From: Sphaerolaimus hirsutus
Lineage: Eukaryota; Nematoda; Chromadorea; Monhysterida; Sphaerolaimidae
Direction of reading: 5' to 3'
NCBI GenBank assembly: GCA_964036195.1
Contig: OZ038456.1
Span: forward strand, 23,909,792-23,973,791
Length of the DNA: 64,000 bases
The notes beneath the pieces were generated by a model. The model made no database searches. It was given only the letters and a program-made list of their open reading frames with translations, and was not told the DNA's origin. How positions within the stretch are numbered: the stretch's first letter is position 1; each line of letters begins with the position of its first letter. A program made the position numbers and the translations under genes. Of the stretch, positions 34,313 through 45,779 are shown piece by piece.

Positions 34313-34693
34313 CCGTATTTCCTCGAAATACCCCCCCCCTCGAAATACCCCCCCCCCCCAAATTTAGTGTATAGAGAACGTAAATGACAAAGGCTGCGGT
34401 TTGTCATCCCGACAATGCAGAACACACGTTAAAAACGATGACTCTGTTATGTGAGAACAGTGTTTGTACGTCTACACACTTATAAATGTCTTTAGAGTCT
34501 TATAAATGGCTATTTTTGTTGCATTTTTCGACGTCTGCATACGTTTCAGACGACATTTTAGTACTGGGATTTCAAAAAAATTTCTGGCGAAATAATAAAC
34601 CCCCCCTCGAAATACCCCCCCCTCGTTTAACCCCCCCTCAAAATTCTCACTCTGAAACAATAAACCCCCCGGAGGTATTTCAAGGAAATACGG
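34313..34693. mobile_element. CCGTATTTCC MITE, TA-flanked
   Basis: The ends CCGTATTTCCTCGAAATACC and GGTATTTCAAGGAAATACGG are flanked by TA. It has the same core as 29903-30360 and a truncated interior. Confidence 0.8.
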
Positions 34694-36043
34694 TATGCAC
34701 AATTCTACATCACCGATTTGACCTCAAAAATGAACTCTCCAATCATTTGTGATCATTTTAAAAGTTGATTAACAAAAATCAGTCAACAAATGAACAAGTT
34801 ATTGACATGAAAATTTTGTTATTTCTAGGTGACACCCAAATTTTTTTCGAAAAATTTACTTTTACTTACAGATTTTATACCATTTTATACAAAACTGAGA
34901 TTGTGTGCTTTAATAATCCATTGCTTTCCAAAAGCTACAATGAAATGTTTTATACCAGAGTTGTTAGAATTTCTGAACTTTTTTCAAAGTATATGTAAAT
35001 GTAAGTATTTTTTTACCCACCAAAAAGTATAGAAAATGTGAAATACTTTTTTTTCTCATAATCATGTGTAAATGTGAGTAAAATACCTTTTCCCCAGGAA
35101 CATGTATAAGTGAGCACTTTTCCCCCGGAAAACGTAAAAGCTACTATGTTTTACATGTAAGAGTGAGCTTTACACTGGAAGACGTAATAGATGTTGGGTT
35201 TTTGTGATTATCTAGTATTTTTACAAAAATCATATGATTTCTTCAAAATATACTTTTTTTAGCAACAGAAAATTGTGATTTTAGGAACAAAAATACATTT
35301 TCTCTGTATGCATGTACTTTTAAAATGTACACGTAACAGTGAGTAAATGTATTTACCGCATACTCACGTACGCTATTTTTTCAAGTAAATGTACGTACAT
35401 TTTAACAATTGTGTTTTATAGCTAAAATTTCAAAATGTGCTGTTCACACTAATCTGTACTGACTTTCATTGCATGTGAGGCCATAACTGAGGATACAAAA
35501 TGGCTATAATTTATACCATTGTGAAGCTGAGAATGTTCCCTTTAAGACTAAGAGTCCACAGCTTCCCTAGAGACTCACATTAGCTTTTTCACATAAGATT
35601 ACAAAATGTGCTGATGCCCAAATCTGGCTCAACTTTCATTATGTGTGATGCCTAAACAAAGAAAAACTCAATACTATAAGTCGTACAAAATTTACTAAAT
35701 TTAAGAAAATTCTATTTCAGAATCCACAGCAATCCAGTAGGTTTGCTGTCACAATTTTACATCTACGAAGTCAAAACATGTTCATTTTAGTGATGAGTGG
35801 TGGATGTGTGATCATATGATGAGGCCTGTAAAAAGGATACATGATGGCTATATGTAAAAATGCTGATGCAGGCCTCAAGGTTTTAATTCCCTAGGTATAA
35901 AATCATAATGGTGAACCTACTGGGAAACTGTGAATTCTGAAAGAGAATTTTCTTGGCTTTCCAATGGTATGAATCATCACAATTAGTTTTTGAAAGTCAA
36001 GCCAGATTTGGGTGTGCATCATGTTTTTGAAATCTGAAGTATA
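34694..36043. other. AT-rich sequence with imperfect repeats, no gene
   Basis: The 35420-36000 region has repeats of CACAAAATGTGCTG, AACTTTCATT and GAATTCTGAAAGAG that also occur at 36715-36930. Confidence 0.45.
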
Positions 36044-36708
36044 CCGTATTTCCTTGAATTCCCCACACTCGAAATACCCCTCCCCTCAAAATACTCCCCT
36101 CTAAATACCCCCTCAGAATGAGCACTATGATTTAACCCCCCCCCTCGAAATACCCCTCTCCCTCCAAATTGAGTGTAAATAGAACATACATGACAAAAGG
36201 TAAATTTTGTGATCTGGCAATGCATAACACAGGTTAAAAAGAATGACTGTTCAAATTCAAATTCTTCATACCTATACCAATCAGTCTTCACGAGGCAGAA
36301 GGGTACAAAATAACAGTCAAAAAGTATGTAACATAATGCACAAATAAAAATATGAGTGTAGTAAAACAAATACAACGTAAGAGTACATGTGACAGTGAAT
36401 GCGAAATTAGAAACATTACTGCGACACATTGAAAAATGTTCATCCAATCACTTGTGACACAAAAGACTGTGTTACGTTATAACATGGTTTGTACCATCTA
36501 CATACTTATTTAACTCTGTAGACTTTTATACATGGTGGTTTTTGTCACATTTTTCTATGTCTGCATACGTTATTAGTACTGCAAGTTCAAATAATTTCTT
36601 GCGAAAATCACCCCCCCCCCCTTAAATTACCCCCCCCCCTCGAAATACCCCCCTCAAAATTCTCACTCTGAAAAATAACCCCCCTGGGGGTATTTTGAGG
36701 AAATACAG
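36044..36708. mobile_element. CCGTATTTCC MITE, degenerate
   Basis: The left end CCGTATTTCCTTGAATTCCC and the right end GGTATTTTGAGGAAATACAG are flanked by TA. Long C runs and the GAGTGTAAATAGAACATACA core identify the family. Confidence 0.75.
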
Positions 36709-37389
36709 TAAAAATGCTCAAATGAGCTTCTGGGGAGGCTGTGGATTCTGAAAGAGCACATTCTCAGCTTCACAAGGGTACAAAACATAGCCATTACATC
36801 TCCTTAGTAACAACCTCAAATGCTACGCAATCTCAACATGTCCACCACAAAATGAGCCTGTTTTGGTTTCTGAGGTAGAAAAACATAATGATAACCCTAC
36901 TAAAATGTCTCATGGAAATTGAAACAAAACAGTCCTGACAAGTACCAAAAATACAAAGTATTTTTTTACTTTAATCACAAGTAAATGTGAGTAAAATACT
37001 TTTTCCCCAGAAAATGTAAAAGTGAGTATTTCTGCGAAATTTTGCTGCAATTTTTTTACCAAATACCAGATTCATTGTTTGTACTGCAGCTCTGAATGCC
37101 GGTGCATTAAAATTGCTACCTCCATGGGTGGTCGCGTTCTATTCCTGCAGCCTGATGGCACGCTATGAATTGGGCACTGCGTACTTAGTGACAGAAAAGC
37201 TGGCGGATTACCATTTTGGTGATATGTTTGGATAAATATTGATTTTTAGTATCCTTAAGTAGTGGTACCAATAACACATAAAAAACGGCTATTTACATAG
37301 GCCCCAGAGGGGGACCGGTCCCCGTCAAAAAATGAAAATTTTCAAAAGTTAATAATTGGTGTGTATGGGTTGTTTGCATATTAATTAGG
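36709..37389. other. AT-rich sequence, no gene seen
   Basis: It contains repeats shared with 35420-36000. A GGGGGACCGGTCCCC palindrome lies near 37310-37325. Confidence 0.45.
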
Positions 37390-38003
37390 TGAATTAAGAC
37401 CAAATTAGCATGCCCAATGTTACCGCAAGTTGGTTACACACACCTGTGCATATTTTTTGGGTGGTGTATAAATTTAGTTTGATTTGTCTCAAATTTGGCA
37501 TGTGTGTACTCCTTCGTTTAGTGAGTTCGCATGCCAAATTTTAGCTCGGAGCGGTTAGTCAGTTGTATTTTATTTACACTTTGATTTTTGTTGATCACTG
37601 TATTTTTGTATAGTGATCGAAATCCCACAGGGGACCGGTCCCCAGCGACAATAGAAATGGCCCCGACCGGGGCCAAACATCCCCAGTGAGAAATTTTCTT
37701 TTCAGTAAAAATTCATTGTTTACTGAATGTCAGGGACAAAAATGCATTGTTTACTGAAAAAAATTTTTCTATATTGTTTGTCCCTGGTCAGGGCCATTTC
37801 TATTGCTGCCGGGGACCAGTCCCTGGTGGGATTTTTATCACTATACAAAAATACAGTGATCGACAAAAATCAAAGTGTAAACAGAATACGACTCACTAAC
37901 TGCTCTGTTCAAAAATTTGGCATGCACACCCCAAAAAAATATGCATCGGAGTGTGTAACCAATTTGCAGAAATTTTTTGCATGCTAATTTGGTGTTTATA
38001 GTT
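37390..38003. repeat. Foldback element abutting the LTR retrotransposon
   Basis: The arms at about 37390-37715 and 37725-38003 are inverted copies. Each carries CACTGTATTTTTGTATAGTG, GGGGACCGGTCCCC and CAATAGAAATGGCCC, or the inverse. The right arm ends 5 bases before the retrotransposon LTR. Confidence 0.75.
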
Positions 38004-38008
38004 ACCAG

Positions 38009-38191
38009 TGACTTCTAGTGATAAAAGTGATCCCAGGCACACAGCATTGAATTAACAAAAAGTTTATCTTGTGATGTGTGTGTGATAATCTTTCCCATTT
38101 CATTGTTTAAATAGTTGATAGCTGAACCCCACAAGGCATCAGCCAGCACCAGAGCAGCCAATGAACCAGCAACCAACTACCAGCTTTGCCA
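38009..38191 (+). repeat. 5' LTR of the gypsy element
   Basis: It begins TGACTTCTAGTGATAAAAGT and ends GCTTTGCCA. It is matched by 44275-44412 plus 45735-45779. The TG...CA ends fit LTR rules. Confidence 0.75.
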
Positions 38192-38193
38192 AA

Positions 38194-38209
38194 TGGTGCC
38201 GCGACCGGG
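38194..38209 (+). other. Putative primer-binding site
   Basis: TGGTGCCGCGACCGGG lies two bases after the LTR, where a tRNA 3' end would prime reverse transcription. The TGG start is typical. The tRNA cannot be assigned by eye. Confidence 0.6.
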
Positions 38210-38443
38210 CTGCCTTCAGACTAAACTACCTTCAGCCTCAGCTGACTCCCTACTGGGCTGTCATTCTGTTGGCTGAGTAGTCTGTCTGCTAGACAGCTGT
38301 AATTGAGCCATCACTGGCTGACTAAAAGTGAGAGCCTTAATTGGCCGACTATTTTGTGCACAAAGTGTACAATTGGCAGCTCCATGAGAGCAAGCTGACT
38401 ATTGTGGACCACTTTATGGTGTGTATCACTGGCATCCATTGAG

Positions 38444-39720
38444 ATGACCGACAATCAGGGCACTACCCCTGCTGACAATACTCGCTCAAAGGCGAGTGGC
38501 ACCCAGCAAAGGGTTGCCAATAATGCCACAGGCCTCAGTGCCACTGGCTCAAACAGAAATGGCTCCAATGCCATGTCTGCACAGAACAGTGACACATCAA
38601 ATAGTGCCACTACAAGTGCAAACACTGAATCACTTGATATGGTGAGACAAATGTGCACATTCATGCAAAACATGATGCAGCAGCAAGAGCGAATGGCAGA
38701 TAAACAAACAACTGCCATGGATAAAATGCTGAAACAACATAATAAAATGATAGAAATGTTGTCAGACAAGTTGTCCATCAAGCACACTGGAACTGCACCA
38801 AATGCTGTGCATGATTTGACCAGTGATGCAAGGTACACATCAGAGCAGCAGTGACTGTGGATGCCACTGCTAAATGACAAATTTTCCACCTTTGATGGTG
38901 AAGATCCACTGAAATTTGAATTGTGGATGGGCAATTTGAAGGCCCAGATCAAGCTCACTGAAGTGCCAGATGAGTTTGCAGTGATCCATGTGTGCAAATG
39001 CCTGAGTGGCAGAGCACTGCTCCAATTTGAGCACCTGTCACATGAGGACAGAATGACCTTTGAACAGGTCTGTGCATTTTTGGGGTCACAATATGGTGAC
39101 CATTTTTCTGCACAAAATGCAATGAACTAGCTGATCACCACAAAACAATCAGCTAAGGAACAAGTCAGGGATTTTGGCTTGTTGATTGAGAGCTTGGTGC
39201 GCAAAGCGCTGCCAAACACAGACCCAACGACTCTCAAAGTGCAGTTGAAGCACTAATTCATGTCTGGCTTGCAGAATCAGACACTGCAAAATGCACTGTG
39301 TGCATTGCCAACATTTGAGCTCATGACACTCAAGGAGCTAATTGAAAATGCTGAAAGGCTCAAATTTGCTGAAAAGCAAATGAAAGTGCATGCACCAAAT
39401 GCACAGAAATTTTGTGCCATGCATGGCACCCACACACATTCCACCGAGGAATGTGATATCACAATAAGCCAGGCCAAGCACATTGCAAATGACAAGCTGG
39501 CAAGGCAAACCAAATGGCAAACCTGGAGCAAATCACTTCAAGAAGCCCAGGCGGTGGAATACTAATTGCTTCCCACCTAAAGTGCAGCAACCTGGTGCTG
39601 CAGGTGCTGAAAACAGCCACATGCACTAGAAAAAATAGTGCAATTTCCACAAATCTGTCACTCATGACACACAGGACTGCTTCATGTCCAGAAAAGACAA
39701 TTCCAACAAGCAACCTGTGA
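38444..39720 (+). pseudogene. gag: gag remnant
   Basis: The frame from MTDNQGTTPADN encodes a Ser/Asn/Thr-rich head and a Met/Gln-rich coiled stretch (residues about 70-110). It continues into a capsid-like part (KFSTFDGEDPLKFELWMGNL) and two Cys/His knuckle-like motifs (CAMHGTHTHSTEEC and CNFHKSVTHDTQDC). It is broken by stops at 38852, 39128, 39254, 39563 and two between 39625 and 39645. Gag would form the particle core. The role is inferred from position and motifs. Confidence 0.75.
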
Positions 39721-40323
39721 AAAAGGAATGGACAAAGTCCAAAGTGCACAATATTGATTGTAACCAGGAGGGTGAACCTCCCAACACTGTGAATCGCGTG
39801 CAGCATGTGGCACAGCCACAAAAAGTGCAAATGAAGCCAAAAACTGGCTTAAAGGTCAATCAGCCATGTGCTTATTTGAATGGCACACAATTTGACACTT
39901 GTCACCCAGACAGTGGTGCTGATGTGACTGTCGTGACCGAAAATGTGGTCAAAAGGCTTGGCTTGGTGCCAAGGCCCACCAAGCACAAACTGCTTGCTGC
40001 CAATCAGACACCAATTGAAACAAAAGGATGTGTAGACATCCAAATTGACTATGCAGGTGGCACAGCCATGCATACATGTCAGATTTCAAATGAAATTGAC
40101 TATGATGTGCTGTTGGGACAAGATGTGACGCCAAAATTGGGCATTTACATGAGAGCAGCAGATGGCAGTAATTTCTTGCCAGAAGCCAAAAATGTGCCTG
40201 TCACCAATGTCATACAAAGGCAGTTGATCAAACACTGCAACTTGGGCAGTGATGACCAGTCAGCACTGGTCATATTTTCTGACAAACAGGGCCAGCCAAT
40301 GCATGCTGCCCATGTGCCACTGC
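39721..40323 (+). pseudogene. pol: Retropepsin (aspartic protease) part of pol
   Basis: The open frame carries the active-site triplet in HPDSGADVTVVTE and the flap/second-lobe segment YDVLLGQDV, as in gypsy proteases that process Gag-Pol. The frame runs until it enters the hAT-type MITE inserted at 40324, where it is cut off. Confidence 0.75.
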
Positions 40324-41265
40324 TAGTGATGTTAAAGGCACCGGGAAAAGTGGCACCGCACTGCACCGGCACCTTTGCCAACACATGAAAAGGGCACCTG
40401 GCACCCTGGGGCACCAGCTAGAAAATGGCACTGCACCGCACCCACACCGGTGCCTTTTGGAAAAAATGGCACTGGCACCGAAGGGCACCGGCGGGTTGCT
40501 GGTGCTAGCACCAAAAGGCACCGCACCGGGCTGGAATTTCTGAAGTAAATATCGGGCAGTTTCTCAGTGGTCTCACCTTTGGAAGTGCATATTTCCATGA
40601 ATTTTCAACCGATTTTGATGGTTGAGCACTTAAAATGATCAGAATGATGTGGCAATCACTTTTATGAAGCAATTGCAATGATTACAAATGAAAGATAAAA
40701 TATTTAATAGACTACAATGTCCATAGCCACTATTGTCTACTGATCAGAGTCGTTGCTGTATTTACAGAGAATGGAACTATCTCTGTCATAAACTGACAAC
40801 AAATTTTGAACAAAAAAGTAAGATAAATATAAAATATAAAAATGATTTAAAATACAACAAAATTTTAGATTCGCTCATCAACTCATGTATCGGGTATAAT
40901 GGATTTCACAGTAGGTATATTTATTTGATGGGAGGGTTACAAAATAGGCAAAAACGGTTGGGTAAATATATCGCTGTTTTTTTGAAATATGAATAAGTAC
41001 ATACTATGGACAAAATTGCACAGCACATGAAGCCTTGGCCGGTGCCTTTCCCGGTGCCTTTTACTTTGGCCCTGGTGCTAGCACCTTTGGCACCGGCAAA
41101 AAAATGGCACCGCACCGCACCGGCACCGGTGCTATTCTGAAAAAAATGGCACCGGCACCGGCATGGCACCCCTGAAGATTGCAATGGCACCGCACCAGCA
41201 CCGGTGCTGATGCCCTTCGATGCCCAGCACCGGGGCACCGGTGCCCCAGTGCCTTTACATCACTA
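40324..41265. mobile_element. hAT-type MITE, TAGTGATG family, copy E2 (in pol)
   Basis: The ends TAGTGATGTTAAAGGCACC and GGTGCCTTTACATCACTA carry the 8-bp duplication GCCACTGC at 40316-40323 and 41266-41273. The flanking arrays use GGCACCG units in place of GGCGCCAAG, so this is a sequence variant of the family. The central part (about 40535-41030) is unrelated AT-rich sequence. No transposase is present. Confidence 0.9.
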
Positions 41266-41273
41266 GCCACTGC

Positions 41274-42085
41274 ACAAAAATGAGCCATCCACAGAAGTGC
41301 TCATAGGCCAAGTGCAAAATTTAGACAAAAGTGAATGGGCAAAAATGCTCAATATTGGCAACTGCTCAGATGCAGAAAATCCCAACTTAGTGGATGCACT
41401 GTTTGAGCTGCATCATGCATTCAGCTCAATGTATAAAACGGATGCATGCCAAAATGTGGATGAAATTGGATGCACAGATGTGGAACATGAAACTGACACA
41501 GGTGACACCCTGCCATTTAGAGTTCCACAGACTGCGCCCAGAAGTAGAAACATGCTCAAGGACTTGCTTGACCAAGGGTGCATTGTGCCATCAAACAGCA
41601 ATTACAGCAGTGCTTTTGTGCTTGTAAAAAAGAAAGATGGCTCATGGGGATTCTGTGTGGATTTCCGCCAATTGAATTTGAACACAAAGCGGGACAGCCA
41701 TCCATTGCCCTGGATGGATGACCTGCTGGATCTGTGGGCTGGGAGGAAATTTTTCTCCACAATGGATATAAAATGTGGATATTACAACATGCGCATCAAA
41801 AAAGAAGATCAGCATAAAACTGCATTTACTGAATTGGATCAGTTGTTTGAGTGGAAGCGCATGCCATTTGGGCTTCACTCAGCTCCAGCTACTTTTCAAA
41901 GAGCCATCAACAACATGCTGACTGAACATAAAGGCTACTGCAGAGCCTACTAAGATGACATCATTGTGGCATCCACCACACTTGAGGAGCACATTGCTCA
42001 CCTGAAGGCAGTGATTGCAACAACATGCAAAGCTGGATTGAGACTGAATCCACGCATGTGCCATTTTCTGAAAATGCATTAGCAA
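41274..42085 (+). pseudogene. pol: Reverse transcriptase part of pol
   Basis: Polymerase motifs appear in order: SSAFVLVKKKDGSWGFCVDF, then FSTMDIKCGYYN with the first catalytic Asp, then KRMPFGLHSAPATFQ. The catalytic YxDD box has a stop codon (TAA, 41951-41953) as its second residue. A further stop (TAG, 42080-42082) follows, and soon after it the sequence jumps to RNase H. About 100 codons of the usual thumb/connection region are missing. The enzyme would copy element RNA into DNA; this copy cannot. Confidence 0.85.
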
Positions 42086-43021
42086 GTGCCATTAGCAATG
42101 CCTGTGCCAGGAAATGACCATGTGTTTACCACTGATGCTAGTGCTGATGGATTAGGAGCTATGCTAGACCAGAAAAATAAGCAAAGCAAGTTGCAGCCAA
42201 TTGCTTTTGCTAGTCGTGTGACTGCACCTGCAGAGAAGCACTATTGTGCCACTGAGTTGGAAGCACATGCAGTTATTTATACACTTGAAACTTTCAGACC
42301 ATACATCACTGGAGAAAAAGTGACAGTGTTTACTGATCACCACCCCTTGACACAGCTGTTTCAGAAAAACAGCCCATCGCATAGGCTCTACCGCTGGTGT
42401 CTGGTGTTACAGCAGTTTGATGTAAAATTATGCTACAAACCAGGCATCAAAAACCTGGTAGCTGATGCTCTGTCCAGGGCACCTGCTGGCACAATTCCAG
42501 TTTGCATGGGGGAAAATGACTTCATTGACCAGCCAGAAGTCACACTTGATACAGTGTGCAACATCAATTTCATCAGTGTGTCACACATGTCAGCCAAATT
42601 GGCTACACCAAAGGTAAGTGCTGTGCACAACATTGCATTAGCAAGTGACAAAGACCACATGGAAATGTTGCGCTGGCATAATGAAGGGCACTGGGCAGCA
42701 CATGCAAGTGCCGAGAAAACATACCAGCACCTGAGACCATTCTATGGCCATGGAACATGGCCCACACTTGCAGCAGATGTGCAAGAATATTGCAAAAATT
42801 GCAACACATGCAAGCAGCAATCAAATCGCTATGAGGTGCTGCCACTGATTCCAAGGCCACCTCCTGACCAGCCATGTCGCCGCTGGCACATGGATTTTTC
42901 CACTTTCATGCCAAACAGCTGCAAAGGGCCAAAATATTGCCTTGTTGCAATTGATGCCATGTCCCGCTCTGTTGAGGCTAGGTACTGCAATACAACTGAT
43001 GCAAAAAGTGCAGTCAAACTG
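42086..43021 (+). pseudogene. pol: RNase H and integrase N-terminal part of pol
   Basis: The RNase H hallmarks are HVFTTDASADGLGAML, CATELEAHAVIYTLETFRPY, VFTDHHPLTQL and the end motif NLVADALSRAP. These are followed by the integrase zinc finger (His-x3-His in HNEGH, then CKNCNTC) and the start of the catalytic core (RRWHMDFSTFM, first Asp). The frame is intact for over 300 codons and then is cut at 43021 by a foldback element. Confidence 0.85.
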
Positions 43022-43613
43022 GTGCCAGTTCCGCGAGTGGAAAAGTTAAGAGTTGACAAATGGCAGGTTAAGAGTAAAGTTAAATGATAAATGATGAGTT
43101 AAGAGACAAGAGTAAAGTTAAATGGCAAATGATTAGTTAAGAGATAAGAGTAAAGTTAAGAGTCAAGCAAGTGTATCTAAATCTTATTTTTTTGTATCCA
43201 AATCTTATGTTTTTGTATCCAAATAATATGTCAAAAATAAGATTTGGATACAAAAACATACGATCTGGATATGAAAAAATAAGATTTGGATACACTTACT
43301 TGACTCTTAACTTTACTCTTATCTCTTCACTAATCATTTGTCATTTAACTTTACTCTTAAATTTACTCTTCTCTCTTAACTCAACATTTATCATTTAACT
43401 TTACTCTTAACTTGCCATTTGTCATTTTAGACAACTCTTAACTTTTCTACTTGCGGAACCGGCACCAGATCAGCCATTTTTTTATTTTTTATCAACCACC
43501 CTTTTATAGACCCTCTGTATCTCGGGACTGGGGGATTATTCAAGCAAACAATAATTTTTTAGTAACTGCCCCAACCTCTTAACTCTTAACTTATCCACTT
43601 GCAGAGCTGGCCC
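43022..43613. mobile_element. Foldback element inserted in integrase
   Basis: The ends GTGCCAGTTCCGC and GCAGAGCTGGCCC are imperfect inverted repeats flanked by CTG on both sides (43019-43021, 43614-43616). The arms are built of AAGAGTAAAGTTAAATG and CTTATGTTTTTGTATCCAAA units in both orientations. The integrase reading resumes immediately after the second CTG. A close relative is at 53714-54178, also flanked by CTG. Confidence 0.8.
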
Positions 43614-44099
43614 CTGTACAGTGAAATTGTTGCTATGCATGGGTTTCCAGAAGAAATTATGACTGATAGTGGGACCCATTTTGAGTACTGCGAATTTGAA
43701 TCCGCTTTGCAGAAGCACCTGACACTTCTGCATGTGACAACACCTGCTTCCAAAACCAGCAATGGCATCTGTGAAAGAGCCATATGCACACTGCAAGATG
43801 TGCTGTCCAAGAAAAGGACTGATGACCACTGAGTGTGGCACGTGATCCTGCCTGATGCAGTGGCTGCCTACAATGCTACAGAGCATTCAGCAACAGGTGT
43901 GTCACCATTTGAAGCTCATTATGGTTCAAAGCGTGCAACAACTGGGCATGAGTTTGAAGTTGCACCACCACTTGTCAAATTTTGGCAACAGATCAATGAG
44001 AGGGTGGCAAACGCCCAGAAGAAAGCAGCAAACTCTGCTTATGTCACAAATCCCACCACCAAGTTCAAAATAGGTGATACCATTTTTGTGAAGGAGTAA
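43614..44099 (+). pseudogene. pol: Integrase C-terminal part of pol
   Basis: It continues the core domain with the second catalytic Asp (in IMTDSGTHFEY) and the Glu (in TSNGICERAI) 35 residues later, the DD35E spacing of retroviral-type integrases. GVSPFEAHYGSK and KFKIGDTIFVKE near the end match the usual tail. A TGA stop lies at 43830-43832. The frame ends with TAA at 44097. Confidence 0.8.
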
Positions 44100-44274
44100 C
44101 CTGCTATGGGCTGCAGCCCCATTCTGTAGGCTTGGGTACTTAGGAGCAGTGATATGGAGTGGAGCAACAGGAGAGCAGTCACGTAATTTAGGACCAAAAC
44201 AGGTGATATTGTGATTTAATGTAGTTTAGGTATTTGAGGCCAAATACTTCCTGCATCCCCCGAGGAGTTAGCAG

Positions 44275-44412
44275 TGACTTCTAGTGATAAAAGTGATCCT
44301 AGGCACACAGCATTGAATAAACAAAAATTTGCTCTTGTGATGCATGTGTGATAATCTTTCCCATTTCATTGTTTAAATAGTTGATAGCTGAGCCCCACAA
44401 GGCATCAGCCAG
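44275..44412 (+). repeat. 3' LTR of the gypsy element, first part
   Basis: It begins TGACTTCTAGTGATAAAAGT like the 5' LTR and is interrupted at 44412. The rest is at 45735-45779 (CACCCGAGCAGCC to GCTTAGCCA). Confidence 0.75.
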
Positions 44413-45729
44413 TGTGCTGACCGTGGCACAATGTATGGATAAAGAAATACAGAGAATTGATAATTAGGCTCATATTTGTCATTTACCTATTTGCACTATT
44501 TTACATTTCATGCACTATATTAATTTACCACGTAAATTATATTTCCTGCACTATATTATTTATCCATGGAGAATATTCAATTAGGAAAGTGTATTATGAT
44601 TATTTAATATGTTTATGTGGAATATTTAGGTTAAAAGGTCAAATAAGTTATTATTAGGTTTATGAATATGAAATTAGGCTCATTCAACTCGCCGTAATTT
44701 TCTGATCATTATTATATATACATTTACATGGTTTACTTGCAATTTGGGAAAGTCAAATCTTGTAAAATATTTATGTGCAATGTACTTACTTAAGCCAGCG
44801 TCCTAATAGAGAAATAGTGCCCTGTGTACAACTAGCATTTACGGTACGAAGCCCTTCGCGTAGGCATAATTATAACCCAGCTCACTACTTTATATTATAT
44901 TTACTTTGACATTTATAGTAATACCCTGCTCAAGTTAAATGTGTTATAAACCCTGCTCAATTTATACACCCATTTATTTCAAATAAGTCCCAGTTTATCA
45001 ATTATTTAACCTACGTTTCTAGGAAGTGATTATTATTATTGTGTTGAATATACCCTACTCTATTTACGTCATCAGGAACATTTGCACTACTATTTACAGT
45101 TTCCAAACCCTATTATATTAGTTCCAATGTGCGTCAATGTTTTCTGACAAATTGAAACCAATTAGTAAATCGGCAGAGTTTGCCGACTTTGCGCCTCTCA
45201 AGATTAATAGTTTTTCCATTAGCCTAATTTGTACCAGGTATTTCTTTACCATAATGGTTTGAATGTATGCACGCGTAAAATAAGCCAACTGTTTCGGTTA
45301 GATGTATCTTATTGTTGCATTTATTACTTATTTGTGCATTTAAATTTAGGAAATTATTGTAGCTGTGTTTTATACATAATTTCCGTGTCTTAGCTACTTT
45401 GGAAGTTTTTACTTCAGTCTTCTGACCCAACTCGAGTCTGCGGACCCACCCCAAGTCTTCAAAATAAGCTAGCGATAGAAACTTCGACTAGGAAGCTTGC
45501 TAGGCTTTGCGCTTTTGTATCAAGCTGTATCTGATCGAAATAAAGTACCTGAAACAATCTTGAAATCCCCTTTCAACACGCAACCATGAAATAAACTCAA
45601 CTTGGCTGTCGACAAGTGGACGTTTGGCTACAACGGGAAATCAAACCACTCTAAAGGATGTTTCTCACTACGGTCTTGGAGTTGCCGGATTCGGTGGTAG
45701 AAGACGCTGACTTCGGTGGCTTCATCACA
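44413..45729 (+). mobile_element. Probable solo LTR nested in the 3' LTR
   Basis: A 1317-bp insert splits the 3' LTR. It starts TGTGCTGACC and ends CATCACA, so it has TGT...ACA ends, and carries AATAAA at 45539-45544. It is flanked by GCCAG and GCCAT, a likely 5-bp target duplication with one change. There is no coding frame. The 5' LTR shows the uninterrupted sequence. That it is an LTR, and not another insert, is an inference from the ends and polyadenylation signal. Confidence 0.6.
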
Positions 45730-45734
45730 GCCAT

Positions 45735-45779
45735 CACCCGAGCAGCCAATGAACCAGCAACCAACTACCAGCTTAGCCA
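45735..45779 (+). repeat. 3' LTR of the gypsy element, second part
   Basis: It matches 38147-38191 of the 5' LTR with two differences. Confidence 0.7.

Larger units (their letters stand above)
38009..45779 (+). mobile_element. Ty3/gypsy LTR retrotransposon, decayed and interrupted
   Basis: It has two LTRs of about 183 bp (excluding an insert), a primer-binding-like site, gag, protease, reverse transcriptase, RNase H and integrase in the Ty3/gypsy order. Three foreign insertions (40324-41265, 43022-43613, 44413-45729) account for about 2.85 kb, so the element itself is about 4.9 kb, normal for the class. Several in-frame stops and an internal deletion make it non-functional. I count about 10 differences over 182 aligned LTR bases, so the insertion is not recent. 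No flanking target duplication was seen. Confidence 0.9.

Noticed and set aside
38444-43832. Non-standard genetic code (TAA/TAG as glutamine), suggested by gag/pol stops
   Set aside because: The SIX gene in the same window uses CAA/CAG and has no internal TAA/TAG. TGA stops also interrupt the retrotransposon, so decay is simpler.
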